NCBI GenBank assembly: GCA_037013495.1
Contig: CM072807.1
Location: 6,431,001 to 6,495,000 of the forward strand
Length of the DNA: 64,000 nt
Direction of reading: 5' to 3'
Origin: Hippophae tibetana
Taxonomy: Eukaryota; Streptophyta; Magnoliopsida; Rosales; Elaeagnaceae
This document shows positions 45,688 to 57,779 of this stretch, piece by piece. Positions within the stretch are counted from its first letter, which is position 1. Each line of letters opens with the position of its first letter. Position numbers and translations under genes: made by a program. The notes under the pieces were generated by a model that was given only the letters and a program-made list of their open reading frames with translations, did not search any database and was not told the DNA's origin.

Positions 45688-45892
45688 TGTTAAAGAACAT
45701 GAGATCCAGCTGATGACAACCAACACACCAGTTGGAAGCAGCCACCAACAGCTTGGTGGGGAAGGATAGGCTGTCCAAGAACATGCCTCTCCATAATTGT
45801 GTTTATTTTTAATTATTACAATTTTACTTTTCTTTTGTATAAATAGGTTGTAAACATTCGTTTATTCATCATCAATAAATCCATTTCTTACA
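45688..45892 (+). repeat. 3' LTR of the 40-46 kb copia
   Basis: 205 bp, same ends as the 5' LTR, about five substitutions and no indel, followed by the target duplication TCCCA. Confidence 0.92.
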
Positions 45893-46100
45893 TCCCACTT
45901 TAGCCAACATTGCATAATACTATCTCAGCCTCCCTGAAAAGAGGGCAGTTGTTAACAATGATAATGAGGTTACCTTTGAAATTCCTAAGGATTTTGAGAA
46001 TTGTCTTGTAGCCTAGAGTGTACTTGCCACCCTTCATTAGGAGGGCAAGCCTCTTATTGATGCTCCCACGAGTCTTCTTGGTCATCTTGGCGGCCACCAT

Positions 46101-46694
46101 TATTGGGTAACGAAGGTGCTATTACTAGAGGACTTTACACCTACCTGATACATATCAATTAGAAAAAATTGGTGGCCCGAGCTCAATTAAAAAAATTGAA
46201 CATGTGTGATACCAAGAACACATGACTTTGCACCTACTTGCTATACCAAGATTCAAACTTACTACTTTGCAGCAAAGGAAGGTGCTTTTACTAGAGGACG
46301 ACAAACTTGATACTCCAATACTGGTGTCCCAGGCTTTTATTCTTGAAATTTCTAGATTAAAAAAAAATTACGTTGATAATATCCCTGTCCAACTTCAAAC
46401 TTAATTAATGATAACATTTGAAATTTTATTTTTAATCCTGATGTATTTAAAATAAAAAAATTACATGTTAAAAAATATAATATACACATTTTTTTTATAA
46501 TATGAAAAATTATATATTTTTATATAAAATTAAAAATAAAATAATATAAATAAATATGTTATATAAAAACTTAAGTATAGTAATAATAATATCATGTTTT
46601 AGAACACATCTATTATCAAATATAAGAAAAGATATATGTTGCTGTTTTGTCGTGGTAATTTTTTTTAAGTTAATAAATTTTAAAATATATTATT

Positions 46695-46738
<44 letters not shown>

Positions 46739-47390
46739 GATTTTTAAATTTACCTTATAAATTTTAAATTTTATTTTAAATATAATAAGTGTAATGAGAA
46801 TAGATTATATTTTAGAATGTGAGACTCTATAATTACTACTTAATTATGAAATTATAATTAAGTTTTTATGTAATTTATGTACGAATTAAATTATACATAA
46901 ATAGTTTTATTTTTTATTTTTTGAATGCATAAATAAGTTTTATTTTTATTTTATTTGTTAATGTTCTTTTATTTTATTCTAAGTACCCATATTTAATTAA
47001 TAAAATACATATAATAATAATAACGATACTTAAACTTATATTTTTGATATTTTCTGTTTAACTCATATATCAATTAAACTAGACTTAAATAATTTTTTTT
47101 CATTGTCGTTGTGATCATTTTTTTTAAGTTAAATTTATACTATAAATTTAAAAAATTATATTTTTAAAACGTCATTTGTACACAGATAATTATCAAAAAT
47201 TCCCTCAAGTTTAGAAGTAATATATTATAAATATCTATAAGGTTTTAAAAATATTACAAATATATTTAAGCTCAACAAAAATTAAAGTTAACGAAATAAA
47301 ATAGTAATATTTTATATATAAAAAGTGACATAAATAACAAAAAATCAAGAAATATAGGAAATCAAGATATCATAGAAATATAAACATAAG
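46101..47390. other. AT-rich spacer with a TAA microsatellite
   Basis: About 1.3 kb upstream of the eL30 pseudogene. It holds two similar short blocks (AAGGTGCTATTACTAGAGGA at about 46113 and AAGGTGCTTTTACTAGAGGA at about 46279) about 165 bp apart, and a (TAA)n tract. No gene seen. Confidence 0.5.
46697..46738. repeat. (TAA)n microsatellite
   Basis: About 14 uninterrupted TAA units in AT-rich spacer. Confidence 0.92.
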
Positions 47391-50300
47391 ATATTTTAGC
47401 ATGTTTCTCACAATAAATGGTAATTAGTAAAAATAATTTTGAAGAAATACAAAAAATAAAAATAAAACTTAAAGATCGAGATGGATTTAAAGATAGATTA
47501 TATTCAAAAATAAGAAAAATATTTCCAAAAAATATATAATTTATTATGAAATAAGTAATAAAGAAATGAATACTAACATTATAGATAAAAAAAGAAAGTA
47601 TAATATATCATTAATGTACCAAAAAATCATTATTGATAAACTATCAAAAATTCCTAAAAACACAAAGAAAAATTGAATACATCCATTATGAAGAATCTAA
47701 ATACTAATAAAAGTATATTTTAGAGAAAAAAAATTAATACATTAATAAAAATAAAATTGCTAGATAATATAATAATAAATAGAAAAAATGTTTTATTAGG
47801 AATGATACACGAAAACTTAAGATACTACAAATTAAAATTTATGGCATACCTTAGGTTTTTCATTAATATTAATAATTAGAACTTAAACCAAGTGTTTAAC
47901 ATATGAATTTAAAAGAGGAGATTTAATGAAAGAAGAAAATCATTAATTTTCAATACATTACATAGTAGAATGTTCATTAATAAACACTCATAATAGTGAA
48001 ATATATGGATAAAATGAATTCATAGAAATAAATAAAAAAATTCAAGAAATTGGAAAAATAATAAAACCAGAAATATTAGCAAACTTCAAAATACAAGAAA
48101 AATGGAACTTAGATGTTAAAGAAAAACCTTTCATACTAGGAAGAAAAAAAAGTAATGTATCAATAAATAATCGTATATCAATATTTACGTTTATAGATCA
48201 TGAAGGAGAAATCTCTAACAAAGAAAGAGAGGTTACAAATCTAAAATAAAAGGCTAAAATAATGAAAGTATTAATCTATGATGTAATATTAAAAAGAAAA
48301 TAATATCATTGTTATCTCAATAATGTTCAATAATAAATTACAGAATATAAAATTAGATTTTGATGGAAGCTAATAGGCATATCAAAAAATAAATAACAAT
48401 AATGAAAACTTTAATTCTTTTAATAAAGAACTAGATATAGTACAAAAATGAAACATTAAGTCCTTACACGAATAAAATAAAATACAAAAATAACTCCTAA
48501 AATAAATAAAATAATATGTTTATAATAAAAAATTACAGTAAGATATATATAAAAAATTTACATAATTAAGAAGGGATGTAAATATCGTACTCAGGAATAA
48601 TGAAATTATAGGTTACAAACTTGATCCATTTGTATGATTAAAATAAGAAACACGTAGAAGATCAGTTGCATTGATACTTAAGAATGAGAAAATAAAAAAT
48701 AGGAAAAAAACAAATATAAAAAGAAGTTATAGTCCCAGTTTAATTGAATATACAAAAGAATTAAAAGAATACTTTATGAACCCTGAGAATAGAGATATAA
48801 AAAAATTAATTAGTTTGTTAACTCTAACAAATGAAGAGATAGGAAGACATGATTATGATGAAAAAATTTGTACAAACAAAGAGGAAGATGATATGATAAT
48901 AATCAGTGAAACTAATTTCATTACCAATTCCTTATTAAGAAGGAAATTTGACCCACATAGAAAAAAAAGAAATAGGAAAATGCTAGGAGAACCTGACATT
49001 CCTTATAGAAGAAAACAATAATCGAAAATAGACAAATCATTACATTGGAAAACTAAAGATAGTATCCTATTAGAATTCAAACTTCATGAAAATTATAGAT
49101 GTGATCTTTTAGATTTAAAATATATTAAGAGATAAAAAAAATTTAAATGAATGATCTAACTGTATAAGTGTAATCATACAAACTTCTCCAACCATACAAT
49201 CAAATCCTTAAACTTGTAGAGATTTAATAGCTCACAAAATGATAAAAAATGTAAAAAATTGGTTTACAAAATTAATAGAACCACAATATTTACAAATGCA
49301 GTAGAATGCTCCCACAAGTAAGAAATACTTAAATACTATAGTAAATGAAATATACAAGGAATTTATTAGAGAAGAAAAAGATAAACATATCAGTGAATCT
49401 AGTAAAAATGAAATTGAGGATGCCAAATGACATTTAACAAATATAAAAATACATAAAATGTGTTTTATATATTCCTTTATTTGTAAATATGAAAAGTATT
49501 ATCATAGTTTACCACCTCCATGCAAGAAACTTATAAGAAAATATTTTTTAAAAATTACCTAAAACATTACACAAAATCATAACAAAACGTTGGAATAAAA
49601 GAAATAGAAAAAACCATACTAGACACCTTAGGAAGAACAATATGAAATCTTAAAAATTGAATAATCATTAAATATTAAGAAATGTAGGAATATAAACAAA
49701 TAAGAGAAAATGATAAAATCTATTATTATACAAAAGATTTTAAAATCCTAAGAAAATATAGATCTAACATAAAATGTTACAAGCAAAAGTATAAAAAATA
49801 TAAAAAATACAATACATTCAAAGGATAAAAATTTAGAAAATAGGACTTTTAAAAATATAAGAGAATGTATAACAAAGAACCTTATGTAAAGAAAAAATAA
49901 TTACCCATTAGAAAAAAGAAATGAAGATGTTGGATCTGCAATGAGGAATGATATTAAGCTAATGAATGTCCTAACAAGTTTTAACATAAAAAGGAATTTT
50001 CACATAAAATAAAAATATTAGAAAAAACTTTTAAGATGGAAAATGAATGAGTTATGTATGATACTTGTAGTATTTATCTATTAAAAGAAACTAAAGAAGA
50101 AATAACTAAGTCAGAATATGAATACATTTCATCAAAAGATGAATGATTTGTATAGTATTATAAATTGAAACGGTACTGTTTGTACCACGCCTAGCTCAAC
50201 GAAGGGCACAAGACATCTCGGGATATCCACGTGGGGCCCAAGGGTAGGGCATTGATGCTCAAGCTAGTTCCTAACTAGATAGGGTGGTCCCTTCCTAACA

Positions 50301-52300
50301 CGTGTTTGCTCTCCATAACTCTCAAACCCAAGACCTAGCCCTGTTTAAGGCTCGAGCTACCATTAGGCTTGGTCTGTCCCCTAGGTGAAATGTATAAGGT
50401 ACTTTATCTTCCGTCTTGGGTTGGACTTAGCCTGGGTAGGTTACAAGGTCCATCTTTGGGTCAGTCTGAATGTCCAAACTGGTACTTATATTAAGGTAGG
50501 ATTGAAATTTAAAAGTTACACAAGTTATCATCTACATGCATATGTAGATATAAGCAAGAATGAAATGTCATAACATCTTCGATATTGTCACGATTATGTC
50601 TCTTTTTTACACATCCCAACATTAAAATGTAATATCCATATATTTTGGTCAAATTATTGTAAAATTGTTGAGAATGTCGTTATAATATCACTTAAATATC
50701 TTTATTGCTTAAATGTATTTCTTAGCTAAAATATCACAAATATTGTAGATATTGTCACTTAAATGTCGAAAATATCAATTATTAATTTATTTTTCTATTT
50801 CTTCTTCTTCTTTTTAAGCAATTATTTTAATTCAATTTTTTCTCACTTTTGAAGAAGATGATATATTCTTTTTTTTCTTATTCATAGCATATTTTCTATA
50901 CATATGAATGAATAGGTAAAAGAAAAAAAGAGAAAATTATATTATATATTACTTTGTTTATTGAGCAATCGAGTGAAACAATAACATCCAATCTAATTCT
51001 CAAGTACAAAGTTAACATACATGTTTTTTTTTCTATTGTTTTATATTAATATTATAACATGTAAATTACATTGAATGATAATGCTTATTATGTATCCATG
51101 ACAATGAGTATTTTAAAAAAAATTAATGAAAATTATTTTCACATGTCGAAATTTATTTATTTATGATAGTTAATATAATTAGATAATTTAATTAATTATT
51201 TTAAATCTTTTAACTACTTATTCTATAATATTAATAAAAAATAATATATATTTTATTATACAATATTTTAATTAATTGGTTAATTATTGACATGTATTAA
51301 ATAAAAACTAGTCTAAATATAAATAATTGATTATTTTGATGTTTTATAATTTTTTTCTTCATACTTTGGATAAATTTTTCATAGTTTTCATGATTATTTT
51401 TCAAAGTTTTCATCGATAATGACAATATCTTTAATATTTTTGTAAAAATTATATCTCAACATTAATATTTCAAATATTGGATACAAAAACTAGTATGTTT
51501 ATAGCTAGTAAATATGTATTCTTGGAAATTTTTTGGAGACAAACACCAAAAGATTTTATTGTAAGAATTACTAATAATATTACAATAAATCTTAATAAAG
51601 TATTAAAAAATACATATAAAATGATAAAATGAGAGAAATTTTATATTCTTACCATACATCAACAAGAAAAATGAGCTAATTTATTAATAGAAAATAATTT
51701 TCTAAACTTATATCAATTTTTTATACAATATTTAGACAAAACAAGTCTAACAATACTAGAGGGTGAAATCATTTGTGTCAAAAATAAGAATTTTTTTTAC
51801 TATATCAAACCCATTTTTTATTCAACAACATAAAAAATAAAAATACGATGAGATAAATATAAAGCAACAATGCAAATCTAATCTAAAAAAACATTTCATT
51901 GGATATAAAAAAGAAATGAAACTCATTTCTTAATAAAATACAATAAGATAAAACTTTAACAAGTATCAGAGATTATTAAAAACAATAACCTCAAAACCCT
52001 TTAGATCGAAAGGTAGATAAATTTGAAATGATTTCCAACATAAACTAAGAGAACCTAACAACATTATTAGAGTAAATTATATGATTTATACTTCAAAAGA
52101 TAAGATTAAATTTGAAAAATAAATTCAAAAACTTTTGGAACTAAAAGTTATAATACAAATTAATTCACTATACTCTAATCCATCATTTTTAGTCCCAAAA
52201 AAAAGCTAAAAAAGGAAGAGGAAAAAAGAAAGTGATAATAAGCTTAAAAACATTTAATAAAAAAAAACATTAATGATAGATACTTTATTACAAAGAAAGA
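47391..52300 (+). mobile_element. Endogenous pararetrovirus fossil (Caulimoviridae)
   Basis: A strongly decayed, A-rich caulimovirid copy on the + strand. Recognisable parts: a movement/coat-like region at about 48.0-49.1 kb (short clear stretches include WNLDVKEKPFILGRKKSN, and MLGEPDIPYRRKQ further on); a coat-protein zinc knuckle at about 49.93-49.98 kb (CWIC and ANECPNK); and the beginning of a reverse transcriptase at about 52.1-52.26 kb (IQKLLELKVI, SNPSFLVPKK). The layout is closest to petuvirus/florendovirus-type polyproteins as I remember them. There are dozens of breaks, so it is ancient. The edges are approximate. An unrelated block at about 50.16-51.48 kb separates the coat and polymerase regions. 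The right end abuts a Mutator-like relic. Confidence 0.75.
50160..51480. other. Foreign block inside the pararetrovirus fossil
   Basis: The first ~230 bp (50165-50395) are much richer in G+C than their surroundings. Read on the - strand they contain ATGGTAGCTCGAGC and GGGTTTGAGAG about 35 bp apart, which is faintly like the A and B boxes of a tRNA-derived SINE. The rest repeats ATATTGTCAC and CGAAAATATC-like motifs, with an inverse copy near 51.42 kb (GACAATATCT). It could be one or two inserted elements; I cannot identify them. Confidence 0.35.
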
Positions 52301-52309
52301 ATAATAATT

Positions 52310-54655
52310 ATTATTAATAAATACGAAGCCTTTGTAAAATATAAATGTACATAGTACGCAATCTTATACCTTTTATCCATAATACAAGCAACATTATGCT
52401 TAAAGGATAAACCACTCAATTGCCACTCATAACAACTACATGTCTACTTATTTAAATTAACCAACATGTTGTAACCATCCAATACTTCAAATATTTCATC
52501 TCTAACACAATACCTTTAAAACTCTTCATTTCTCTTCTCTTTAAAGAATGTATTTCATTACATTTTGTGAAAAATGAGTATTCCACTTCAAAGCCTCTTC
52601 ATTCCTCTTCACTATCAACCGCATCAATTTTCTTCTGACCTCTTCAAATAACTCCACAATAAGGCTAGACCTAACTCTTTTCAACCAATTGTTAAAACTT
52701 TCAATCATGTTATTGGTCACATGCTCAACCTTTACATCATTATCAAAAACATGTTTGCTCCAATGTAAAGCTTAATTCTTACTTAAATATTCATGTGCTT
52801 TAAGTTCTTCATTCTTAATTTCATTCATCAAATCATTAAATTCAGTTGTTCTAGTTGCTTTAGATGTCGCCCGAAACAATGATCTCATTTTCATGCTTGT
52901 ATGCTTACATTTCAAGTTGGCATAAATATGCCTAGCACAAAATCTGACATATGAAGTTGGGAAAAACTTATTGATTGTTACAACAAGACATTTATGTCTA
53001 TCAGACATGAAACACATCCTTCTATTTTCAAACTCCCCGATATGTGGTTTAATAAAATCATGAACCACATCCAAGTTTCACTATTTTTGGATTCAACCTA
53101 AGCAAGGGCAATTGGAAAAAAACCTCCATTAGTATCCAATCCAACAGCAACCATCAAGATATATTTATATGGACCATTTAAAAACATCCATCCATACCAA
53201 GGAAAGGCTTACATCCACTTAAATACCCTTGTTTTGGAGCGGATAAGCTAATGAAACATCTCTTAAAACAAAGGCTGGCATTTGGTATTGGAAAATGAGT
53301 ATCAACAACAGCCATTGATCCTGGGTTGGTTCTTAAAATCGTTTTACAATATTACCTTATTTTTGTAAAGTACCAATATGGTCACCCAATTCTCCATCAC
53401 AAACATTTTTTCTTGCCTTATACAATGTTAATTCAAGTACAAATATACCTCATTTTTTTTACACTCAATAGCCAATACAATGATACTTACATTACAGTTT
53501 CTCATTACTAAGTCCTTTAATTGAGAAGCTAACCGAGAGGATGTTGCAAATCTTTGTTTTTTTAACTTTTTGACAACAATGTCTCCATTTATTGTCTGTT
53601 GGCTCAAGTGTCTTAACCATAAAGGTTTTCTTTTTAGTTCCAATAGTAGCATGTATCCTCTAACCACAATCAAGTGTTTTACACTTTGTAGTTACTCAGA
53701 TTTTGTCAACTTTATCCTTCTCACACTGAAACCCAACTTGAACAATATATTCTTGTAAGATAGCTTTAAATTTTTTAGCATCCTTAAGTGTATCTCCAAA
53801 TTTGAAGTCAATGCTACCATCACTTCTTCTTTTAAATTCCCTACCTTTATACTATCTGCTGACTTTTCTAGAACTTTTTCCTTGACAATCTTCTGAGTCA
53901 GTATGATGGGCATTTTCATCCCTTAAGTCCTGAAGGTCATGAAGATAATCATCAATATCATAAATTTCACCATCATCTTCATCATTTATAATATCATCAT
54001 GCCAATCAGTATCCTCCTTATCATTACTCCAAAAAAATTCTCATCTTCATCATAATGTTCATCTTCAACTTCAACAAATGTTCCTACTTTATATTTTTTC
54101 AACCTTTCTCATCTCCATCATAATGTTTATCATCATGCCAATCATAATGTTCATCATCATGGGGATTGTTTATTAGTAGTTGGGAATGGCTCAAATGAAT
54201 CAAGATTAAGTTCATCAATGTCAAAGTGAGGACTTATGTTATCATTTGAGCTTAGGAGCGACTCATTCAAAGCGTTAAAATAAGGACAATAATCATCAAA
54301 AACTAGTTCATTTATTGGTTCAAAAGTGGTTTATTTTGTGATTGGTTTGGTAATATAGTTGATGATTCCTTGAAAGTTTGATAATCTAACATAGGGGTGA
54401 GAAAACCATTTCCAAAGGATTAAATTCTACAAACAAGTATAGTCTTCTTTTTTTATTATCCATCATTATCAACTTTCTTTACTTCAATCCTAAAGTCTTC
54501 TTTTTTAAACGTCAACCCTTATTTCATAATAACCTTCTTAGCATTATGGAAGCAACAAATGAGACTATATTCATCTGTAGATATATGACCAGTCCATCTA
54601 ACTTCACCAAATAGATGGACATACAAATTAGTTCATTCACTCATTTATTTTTATC
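52310..54655 (-). pseudogene. Mutator-like (MuDR) transposase relic
   Basis: Read from right to left on the - strand: an N-terminus YVHLFGEVRWTGHIST (about 54.6 kb); an acidic stretch (about 54.0-54.3 kb); the MuDR N-terminal domain FGDTLKDAKKFKAILQEYIV (about 53.8 kb) with a basic region KKKTFMVKTL (about 53.6 kb); the catalytic region with GMDGCF and VAVGLDTNGGFFPIALA (about 53.1-53.2 kb), MSDRHKCLVV and CARHIYANLK (about 52.9-53.0 kb); and a SWIM zinc finger TCSCYEWQLSGLSFKHNVAC (about 52.42-52.46 kb) in which one of the expected cysteines (usually PCKH) is replaced. The frame is broken by many stops and shifts. I could not find the long terminal inverted repeats; the left end may have been cut by, or fused to, the pararetrovirus fossil. 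Confidence 0.85.
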
Positions 54656-56000
54656 GCCCTATATAACAATAATAAGTATTTTAAAAAAATACGTTACTCA
54701 TGAACATTAACACACAATATCAAATATATGATCATGAACTTGATACAAAACAAAACACACAATATGATACTCATACAAAACACATAATATTATACTCATA
54801 CAAAAAGCACAATGAAATATAGAAATGGAATAACATCTTTGAAAAATTACAAATAAAGAACTCTCATTCCATATATCCTTGCTCAAATCACAAACTTTTA
54901 CTATATTTTTTTAGTACATACACAACCAAAATTAATAGAAGTAGAATACTTTCAAACAATGGGTTCTGAAATAAAGATTAAAAACTAGATTATACTTTAT
55001 CAGATTATACTCCATCAATACAAGCAGAATACTATCAAACAATGGGCTTTAAAATAAAAATTAAAAGAAGATGAAATACATAACCAAATATGGTGAAATG
55101 ATATTCTACTCCAATACATGCAAGTGTGCATTAAAACCATATTTTTATCCAAACGAGCCAAATATAGAATATATATGAAATAATAAGAAATAAGTCAGCT
55201 TATACGTGTTATTCTGGAATGATGGGTTTAAATGGAACGATGGGTCGCGTTAGGGCAATAGGTGACACGTTGTATTTTCGCGTGAGGATGAGTCGCGTAA
55301 GGGATATGGTGAAACAATGGGTTCGTGTCCGGTGAGGGTGGTTCGTAGGATAGCCATAAAGGTGGTTCACAGGATAGTCGTGACAGTGAGGGAGTTGGTG
55401 ACTGGAAGGATAACCGTGAGGGTCAGGGAATGGGTGGTTGGAACAAGGCGTCCGGTAAGAGAGTGGGTGACTTGAAAAAGGTGACCAGTGATGCTAAAAG
55501 AGTGGCAATCGCTAAAAAACTCGTCCAATGAGACTGGGAGACAAGGAAGAGAAATTACGTGAAGAAGAGTAAGATTGCATGAATAAGAGTAAGATTGCGT
55601 GTGTTTTAAGGATTATCATTTTACCCCTAATATTAGACGGTGATATAACATTAATACCATTAGAAGACATTTTTAATATTAATTAAACATTAGGGATAAT
55701 TTTAAAGAAAATCAAAATCTTACAAATATTTAAGAATTTAAGAATATATGTAAAACATATTTTGAGTAATAAGAACACTCTTTCTTGTAAATAGACTAGC
55801 TCACCGTGACTATTTCTAATATAACATTGCACAAGATAATCAACAAAATGTGATTAAATATGCTTAAAAACAAATCCAAAGTTATCGTCACCATCTATGT
55901 CAATATACATCACAAATGTCAATAAATTGACCAAATCAACGAAGAAAAAACTCACAAGTATATGACATTCGGACATTCTTGAGAAGAAACCTCAAAACAA
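54656..56000. other. Spacer upstream of the MULE relic, with a G-rich block
   Basis: AT-rich DNA, then a G-rich block at about 55.21-55.55 kb in which GGTGA, GTGAGGGT and GGGTGG recur. It could be the promoter or terminal-repeat end of the Mutator-like element, whose transposase reads away from it. No gene recognised. Further on is the 3' flank of the PPR gene. Confidence 0.4.
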
Positions 56001-56978
56001 TCAGTTCCTGAAGATAGCCAACCATACCCTATCTGAAAAGGTCGCCTTTTTGACTAAAAACCCTCTTACAGCTTCCTCATTAATCAAATACCCTTGTTGC
56101 TTCAGCTGCTCAATAATCATTCGAGCATCTTTCACACCCTTTTCCTTGCAAAACCCATCAACCAAGCCCACGAAGGTGGTCACATTGAGCGAATGTCCAG
56201 CTCCCAACATCTCCAAACAAAACTCAACAGCATCTTCTAACTTATTACATTTATACAACCCCTGTATCAGCACAGAGTAACTATAAGCATTTGGAGCAAT
56301 CCCATTGCTCTGCATCTTTCTGAAAATCCTTATGGCATCATCAAATTTATGTGCTTGGCAATACCCATCAACCACAGCGGTATATATAACAACTTCAGGT
56401 ATAGTCCCCTTCTCACGCATCAACCCAAACAATTTCATCGCTTCTTGAAAAAGTCCATCTTTGCAAAGCTGATCAACCATGGCCACAGTACTCGGAATTA
56501 GACCCGTCTTCTGCTCCATCTTCTTGAATATCTTATCAGCATCCTTGGGGGGTGGTGGTGGCGATGGCGGTTCAGGATCTCTATTCTGTGGCTTTCCCCT
56601 CTTATTATCCTTGGAAACGCTAAACCCAAGTTTGAATTTTTCGATAAAATCATTGTTCTCTGATGGGTGGTTTCTCCTCCTTTCTGCAGTAGCTGAGTTT
56701 TTACCGACAAACCGAAGAGGTGGAGTTTGGGGATTAATTGGCCTTTGACCACGCGTAGGTAGGTTGCGTATGGGTTCAGGTGGGTTATGCAAGAAATTTT
56801 GATTCATCATTCCAGCTTCATCACCGTTTCCATTGGAGCTAAATCGCCGAAGTTCTTCTACAGAGCCGATAGATATCGCACGTCTCGTCGTTGAACTTTG
56901 AGATTGAGATAAATTGAGAACTGGATTTCGAATATTGTGTAAAATGAGCTTCGAAAGGCGATTCCTCAATGATTGCAT
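56001..56978 (-). CDS. Pentatricopeptide repeat protein, probably mitochondrial (AT4G38150-like)
   Basis: 325 residues in one exon. The N-terminus (MQSLRNRLSKLILHNIR, basic and hydroxylated, poor in acid) looks like a mitochondrial targeting sequence. Residues 60-145 are disordered and proline-rich, ending PSPPPPP. Then four P-class PPR motifs at about 162-195, 196-230 (VIYTAVVDGYCQAHKFDDAI), 231-265 (YSYSVLIQGLYKCNKLEDAV) and 266-300 (TTFVGLVDGFCKEKGVKDAR). Such proteins bind organellar RNA. From memory, Arabidopsis AT4G38150 is a short PPR protein adjacent to MTERF6 (AT4G38160), and here an MTERF6 homologue is the next gene, so the local order appears conserved. The ATG at 56978 is the first good start. 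A hAT relic begins only about 120 bp upstream. Confidence 0.92.
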   Translation of the reverse strand: MQSLRNRLSKLILHNIRNPVLNLSQSQSSTTRRAISIGSVEELRRFSSNGNGDEAGMMNQNFLHNPPEPIRNLPTRGQRPINPQTPPLRFVGKNSATAERRRNHPSENNDFIEKFKLGFSVSKDNKRGKPQNRDPEPPSPPPPPKDADKIFKKMEQKTGLIPSTVAMVDQLCKDGLFQEAMKLFGLMREKGTIPEVVIYTAVVDGYCQAHKFDDAIRIFRKMQSNGIAPNAYSYSVLIQGLYKCNKLEDAVEFCLEMLGAGHSLNVTTFVGLVDGFCKEKGVKDARMIIEQLKQQGYLINEEAVRGFLVKKATFSDRVWLAIFRN

Positions 56979-57779
56979 GCTGCAAAAGATCGATGAACGA
57001 TCAGTTACAATATGGTGGTTTAGGGTTCAACGAATTCATAGGATAATAGCCCACAAATGGCAGAAAACAATAGCTACTAGCCAGTGAGAGTTGTTATTAG
57101 GGATGGGTATTGAACGGAAGATGTTTTTTTTTTTATATAATCGTTTTGAAATTGAATTATAAAATTTATATTTAAAATTATTTAAAATCGTTATAATTTA
57201 AAGACGATTTTTTTTTATCTATATATAATTATTTGGAACGGTTATTAAAAAATCCAAAAACGCATAACAATTTATAATTTTTTTTATTAAACATAATATA
57301 AACATATAATTAAAAATAATAATTTTAATTCTAATTTAATAAAATAAATTTAAAATTAAAATTAAATTTTACATAAAATAGATAAACAAATACTAATAAA
57401 ATATTATAAACTCATACAAATATTAGAATTTAATTAAAAAAAATTTAAAAAAAATTAGGTATAATAAAATAAAAATTCTCTCTTCTAATTATTCTTCAAC
57501 ATTAAGAGTATCTTAAAAAAATCAAATTTTATAAACCAAAATAACAAATTGATTAATTAATAATGTAATTTTTTTACCTCAATATCATCTTCTATAATAA
57601 TAATATTGAAAGCGGATGAATCATGAATTATAATATCTTAATAAATTATAAATCATTTGAATATATAATTAAATAATTAATATATAATACATAAAATAAG
57701 TGTTAATAAATATAATATGTACAAATATTAAATATATAAACTTATATATTATTTATGAATATTAGCTCATAATCAATCT

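Larger units (their letters stand above)
40458..45892 (+). mobile_element. Ty1/copia element inserted in the eL30 pseudogene, TSD TCCCA
   Basis: A 5.4-kb copia element with 205-bp LTRs at both ends and a perfect target duplication TCCCA (40453-40457 and 45893-45897). Primer-binding site TGGTATCAAAGC follows the 5' LTR. Gag (about 41.3-42.4 kb) carries three CCHC knuckles in a row (CNRCNNIGHNSENC, CDFCGLNGHIFENC, CNFCGLNGHDINMC). Then protease (VFDTGATDHM), integrase (ICSDNGPEF, STPQQNGVAERKH), reverse transcriptase (YVDDIIITG) and RNase H ([13 protein letters not shown]). It looks almost whole, with about five breaks. The LTRs differ at about 5 of 205 positions, which suggests an age near one to two million years. 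Confidence 0.95.
40326..46100 (-). pseudogene. RPL30: Ribosomal protein eL30 pseudogene, split by a copia element
   Basis: A dead copy of the 60S ribosomal protein eL30 gene. On the - strand, 46100 down to 45893 reads [31 protein letters not shown] and IIIVNNCP without any intron. The rest lies beyond the copia element, 40457 down to 40326, starting with RHYNG and ending near the original stop. Plant eL30 has LAKVGVHHYNG at the junction, so the transposon landed in that glycine-valine region. A two-base loss after the EI of the [13 protein letters not shown] block shifts the frame before the insertion, and the 3' part carries several indels. Absence of introns suggests a processed (retro-copied) pseudogene. 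No poly(A) tail or target duplication could be confirmed. Confidence 0.85.

Noticed and set aside
48671-49021. A 116-residue lysine-rich open frame as a host gene
   Set aside because: It lies in one direction with other caulimovirid-like pieces in A-rich DNA and fits a pararetrovirus fossil better. No host homologue recognised.
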